DNA from: Candidatus Gastranaerophilales bacterium
GTDB taxonomy: Bacteria > Cyanobacteriota > Vampirovibrionia > Gastranaerophilales > Gastranaerophilaceae
Assembly (NCBI GenBank): GCA_944324485.1
Contig: CALUWM010000018.1
Span: 1-34,042, forward strand
Direction of reading: 5' to 3'
Length of the DNA: 34,042 bases
Below are positions 32,374-34,042 of this stretch, one piece after another; positions within the stretch are counted from its first letter, which is position 1, and each line of letters begins with the position of its first letter. The notes beneath the pieces were generated by a model. It had not been told where the DNA came from. It was given only the letters and a program-made list of their open reading frames with translations, and did not search any database. The position numbers were made by a program, and so were the translations under genes.

Positions 32374-33167
32374 AAAATAAATTCCTCAATATATTTAACA
32401 AGCTCGTTACTGTTTACACTTTTGCAATGATATTGTGCTATTTTTGAAAGTTCTTGACTGTCGTTTCCGACACAAATTTTAATTCCTGCATTTTTTAAAA
32501 GTTCTATGTCATTATCTTGATCGCCGGAGGCAAGTACTTCATCATTTGATAAATTCCAGTATTTTTTAAGAAAATTTAGCGCACTTCCTTTGGAAGCATT
32601 TATATCTGTAATTTCCAGATAGTTTTTTGCACTTTGGACAATTGTTAAGATACCTTTGTATTTTTCTTTAAGTTCTTGTTTTATTTCTTGCATTTTTAGG
32701 TCATCTTCTATTACGCCAAGAATTTTAGGAATATTGTTTAATTTAAGTTTTAAAAAATCTTCTACGCATTTGTATGTGGTTCCTCTACCATTACAGTATT
32801 CATCCATAATTCTTTTATTGTTGTCCTCAATGTATAGAGTGTCGTTGTTGTAGATATGAGTGTGGATTTTATTTTTTCTTAGATATTCAATAATTTCAGG
32901 AACGAGATAATTTTTTATTGGTGCTTGCCATAAAATTTCTTCTTTTGTTCTGACTACTGCCCCTTGGTAACAGACAACAGGTGTGTCAAGATTAAATCTT
33001 TTGGCTGCGTGTTGGGCTCCCATGAACATTCTTCCGGTGGCAATAACAATTTTTACTCCTTTGTTTTTGACATTTTCAATAGTTGACATCATTTCTTTTG
33101 TGCAGCTTCCGTCATAATTTATGAGTGTTCCATCTATGTCACTTATCCAAAGTTTAATTTTTGTCAC
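32364..33167 (-). CDS. HAD-family (Cof-type) sugar-phosphate phosphatase
   Basis: Class IIB HAD hydrolases dephosphorylate small phosphorylated metabolites. Seen: nucleophile motif SDIDGTL (D10, D12), IATGR as motif II, a cap domain (about residues 85-185), Lys in INASKGSAL and motif IV GDQDNDIELL. The substrate cannot be predicted. The start is GTG at 33167 with GAGGT 8 bases upstream. ispF follows with a 10-base overlap. Confidence 0.9.
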   Translation of the reverse strand: MTKIKLWISDIDGTLINYDGSCTKEMMSTIENVKNKGVKIVIATGRMFMGAQHAAKRFNLDTPVVCYQGAVVRTKEEILWQAPIKNYLVPEIIEYLRKNKIHTHIYNNDTLYIEDNNKRIMDEYCNGRGTTYKCVEDFLKLKLNNIPKILGVIEDDLKMQEIKQELKEKYKGILTIVQSAKNYLEITDINASKGSALNFLKKYWNLSNDEVLASGDQDNDIELLKNAGIKICVGNDSQELSKIAQYHCKSVNSNELVKYIEEFILCE

Positions 33168-33242
33168 AACATTACCTCAATTAGTCATTTTTATTATACA
33201 ATAAAAATAAGATGTAATTAAGATAAGGAGCTTACAAAAGCC

Positions 33243-34042
33243 ATGGTTGAAAAGATTGAAAGACAAAGACCTAAAGAACAGGATAAATTTGAGAGAAGAC
33301 ACAATTTTGAGGCTGTTGAAGAAAATTTAACAAAAGAACAAGCGCTTAAAGAGGCTTCAAGGTGTTTACATTGTAAAAATGCAAGGTGTAAGCAAGGATG
33401 TCCGGTTAGCATTGATATTCCTTCATTTATTCAAGAAGTGAAAAATGACAATTTAAAAGCTGCCGGTGATGTTATACGCCAATCTTCCATGCTTCCGTCT
33501 GTTTGCGGTAGGGTATGTCCGCAAGAAAAACAGTGTGAAGGAAATTGTATTTTAGGCATTAAAGGAGATCCTGTTGCGATTGGCGCATTGGAAAGATATG
33601 TTGGAGATAATACTTCTGCAAGCTCAACAGAAATAATACCAAATGGTAAGAAAGTTGCAATTGTTGGTTCAGGTTGTGCAGGCATGACAGCTGCTGCTGA
33701 CTTAAGAAATGCAGGTTTTGATGTGTCAATTTTTGAAGCTTTGCATGAGTTTGGCGGCGTTTTAAGATATGGAATTCCTCCATTTAGACTTCCGAGAAAT
33801 GTTTTAGATAGAGAAATCGAGTCTCTAAAAGCTATGGGTGTGAAGTTCTTTAAGAATGTTATTGTTGGAAAATCAATCACTTTGAAACAGCTTCAAGAAG
33901 ATGGATATAGTGCTATTTTTATTTGTTCGGGTGCCGGTTTACCAAAAATGATGAATATTCCTGGTGAAAATTTAAACGGTGTATATAGTGCAAATGAATT
34001 TTTAACAAGAGTTAATTTGATGCATGCGCAAAGCCCTGATAC
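33243..34042 (+). CDS. gltA: NADPH-dependent glutamate synthase small-subunit type protein, partial
   Basis: About 266 residues are visible and the gene runs off the right edge. It matches the flavoprotein that supplies electrons for glutamate synthesis (TIGR01316-like homotetrameric form). Two four-cysteine clusters for [4Fe-4S] centres are present: C41, C44, C49, C53 and C88, C92, C98, C102, the latter in CGRVCPQEKQC. The FAD-binding GSGCAG (residues 142-147) follows, where a Pro is more usual before the Ala. Later, EFGGVLRYGIPPFRLPR is the family's FAD/NAD region. AAGGAG lies 12 bases before the ATG, slightly far. Related NfnL/SudA-type proteins cannot be excluded with the C-terminus missing. 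Confidence 0.9.
   Translation, partial: MVEKIERQRPKEQDKFERRHNFEAVEENLTKEQALKEASRCLHCKNARCKQGCPVSIDIPSFIQEVKNDNLKAAGDVIRQSSMLPSVCGRVCPQEKQCEGNCILGIKGDPVAIGALERYVGDNTSASSTEIIPNGKKVAIVGSGCAGMTAAADLRNAGFDVSIFEALHEFGGVLRYGIPPFRLPRNVLDREIESLKAMGVKFFKNVIVGKSITLKQLQEDGYSAIFICSGAGLPKMMNIPGENLNGVYSANEFLTRVNLMHAQSPD

Noticed and set aside
33431..33880. Minus-strand ORF of 149 codons
   Set aside because: It mirrors the glutamate synthase-type gene, whose cysteine clusters and FAD motif are in the plus frame.
1..34042. CRISPR arrays, tRNA or rRNA genes, insertion sequences
   Set aside because: I saw no regularly spaced repeats, no cloverleaf or rRNA-like segments, and no transposase.

Overview
The window is about 34 kb of AT-rich bacterial chromosome with short intergenic gaps, Shine-Dalgarno-led genes and several TTG starts. 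There is no rRNA or tRNA gene, CRISPR array, insertion sequence or prophage that I can see. The best guess for the source is a non-photosynthetic relative of Cyanobacteria (Melainabacteria/Gastranaerophilales type). The clues are the ribosomal gene order ending rplQ-truA-rplM-rpsI, which is typical of cyanobacteria, a CHASE2-GGDEF protein, a GH57 protein of the DUF3536 type, and low GC. This is an inference from gene content, not a database result.

Layout, left to right. 1-299 (-): a small unknown protein, and the first codons of a following gene cut by the window edge; a perfect 15-bp inverted repeat lies in the leader. 562-3316 (+): secD, secF and a translationally coupled HTH/zinc-ribbon protein. 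3313-6653 (-): a CHASE2-GGDEF diguanylate cyclase behind a small overlapping ORF, then an LCP-family cell-envelope protein. 6789-7385 (+): a secreted TPR protein. 7371-9134 (-): an ABC exporter half-transporter with an odd Walker A motif, divergent from an unknown protein with possible DUF429 resemblance (9181-9807, +). 9800-13789 (-): nagA, an exported OB-fold-like protein and a GH57/DUF3536 glycosidase, apparently one operon. 13943-14965 (+): an unknown helical protein with an MGLAASQAR start. 15040-15225 (-): a small zinc-ribbon protein.

15343-20011 (+) looks like a tight operon: dicarboxylate/amino-acid symporter, rlmH, pyrimidine-nucleoside phosphorylase, ilvA and ridA. It couples uptake and breakdown of amino acids and nucleosides; RidA removes the reactive enamine/imine made by IlvA. 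20013-20937 (-): an unknown small protein and an isochorismatase-family hydrolase. 21073-26015 (-): the distal part of the ribosomal/alpha operon, infA-rpmJ-rpsM-rpsK-rpsD-rpoA-rplQ-truA-rplM-rpsI, closed by a strong terminator. rpmJ (37 codons) is included here.

26345-27883 (+): a UbiA-family prenyltransferase and a PEBP (YbhB/YbcL) protein. 27868-28128 (-): a small lysine-rich protein. 28306-30513 (+): a GH38 alpha-mannosidase. 30580-31413 (+): a protein with a 19-residue leucine-rich repeat. 31533-31907 (+): an unknown small protein preceded by two perfect 16-nt palindromes. 31900-33167 (-): a HAD-family phosphatase and ispF. 33243 to the right edge (+): the N-terminal part of an NADPH glutamate synthase small-subunit-type flavoprotein, gltA. 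Five convergent gene pairs overlap at their 3' ends, so there is little room for terminators between them.

I see no clear new multi-gene defence or biosynthetic system. The most promising unexplained items are the MGLAASQAR-type protein, the long inverted repeat at 318-356, the paired palindromes at 31432-31470, the HTH/zinc-ribbon gene tied to secDF, the tyrosine-substituted Walker A motif, and the 19-residue repeat protein.
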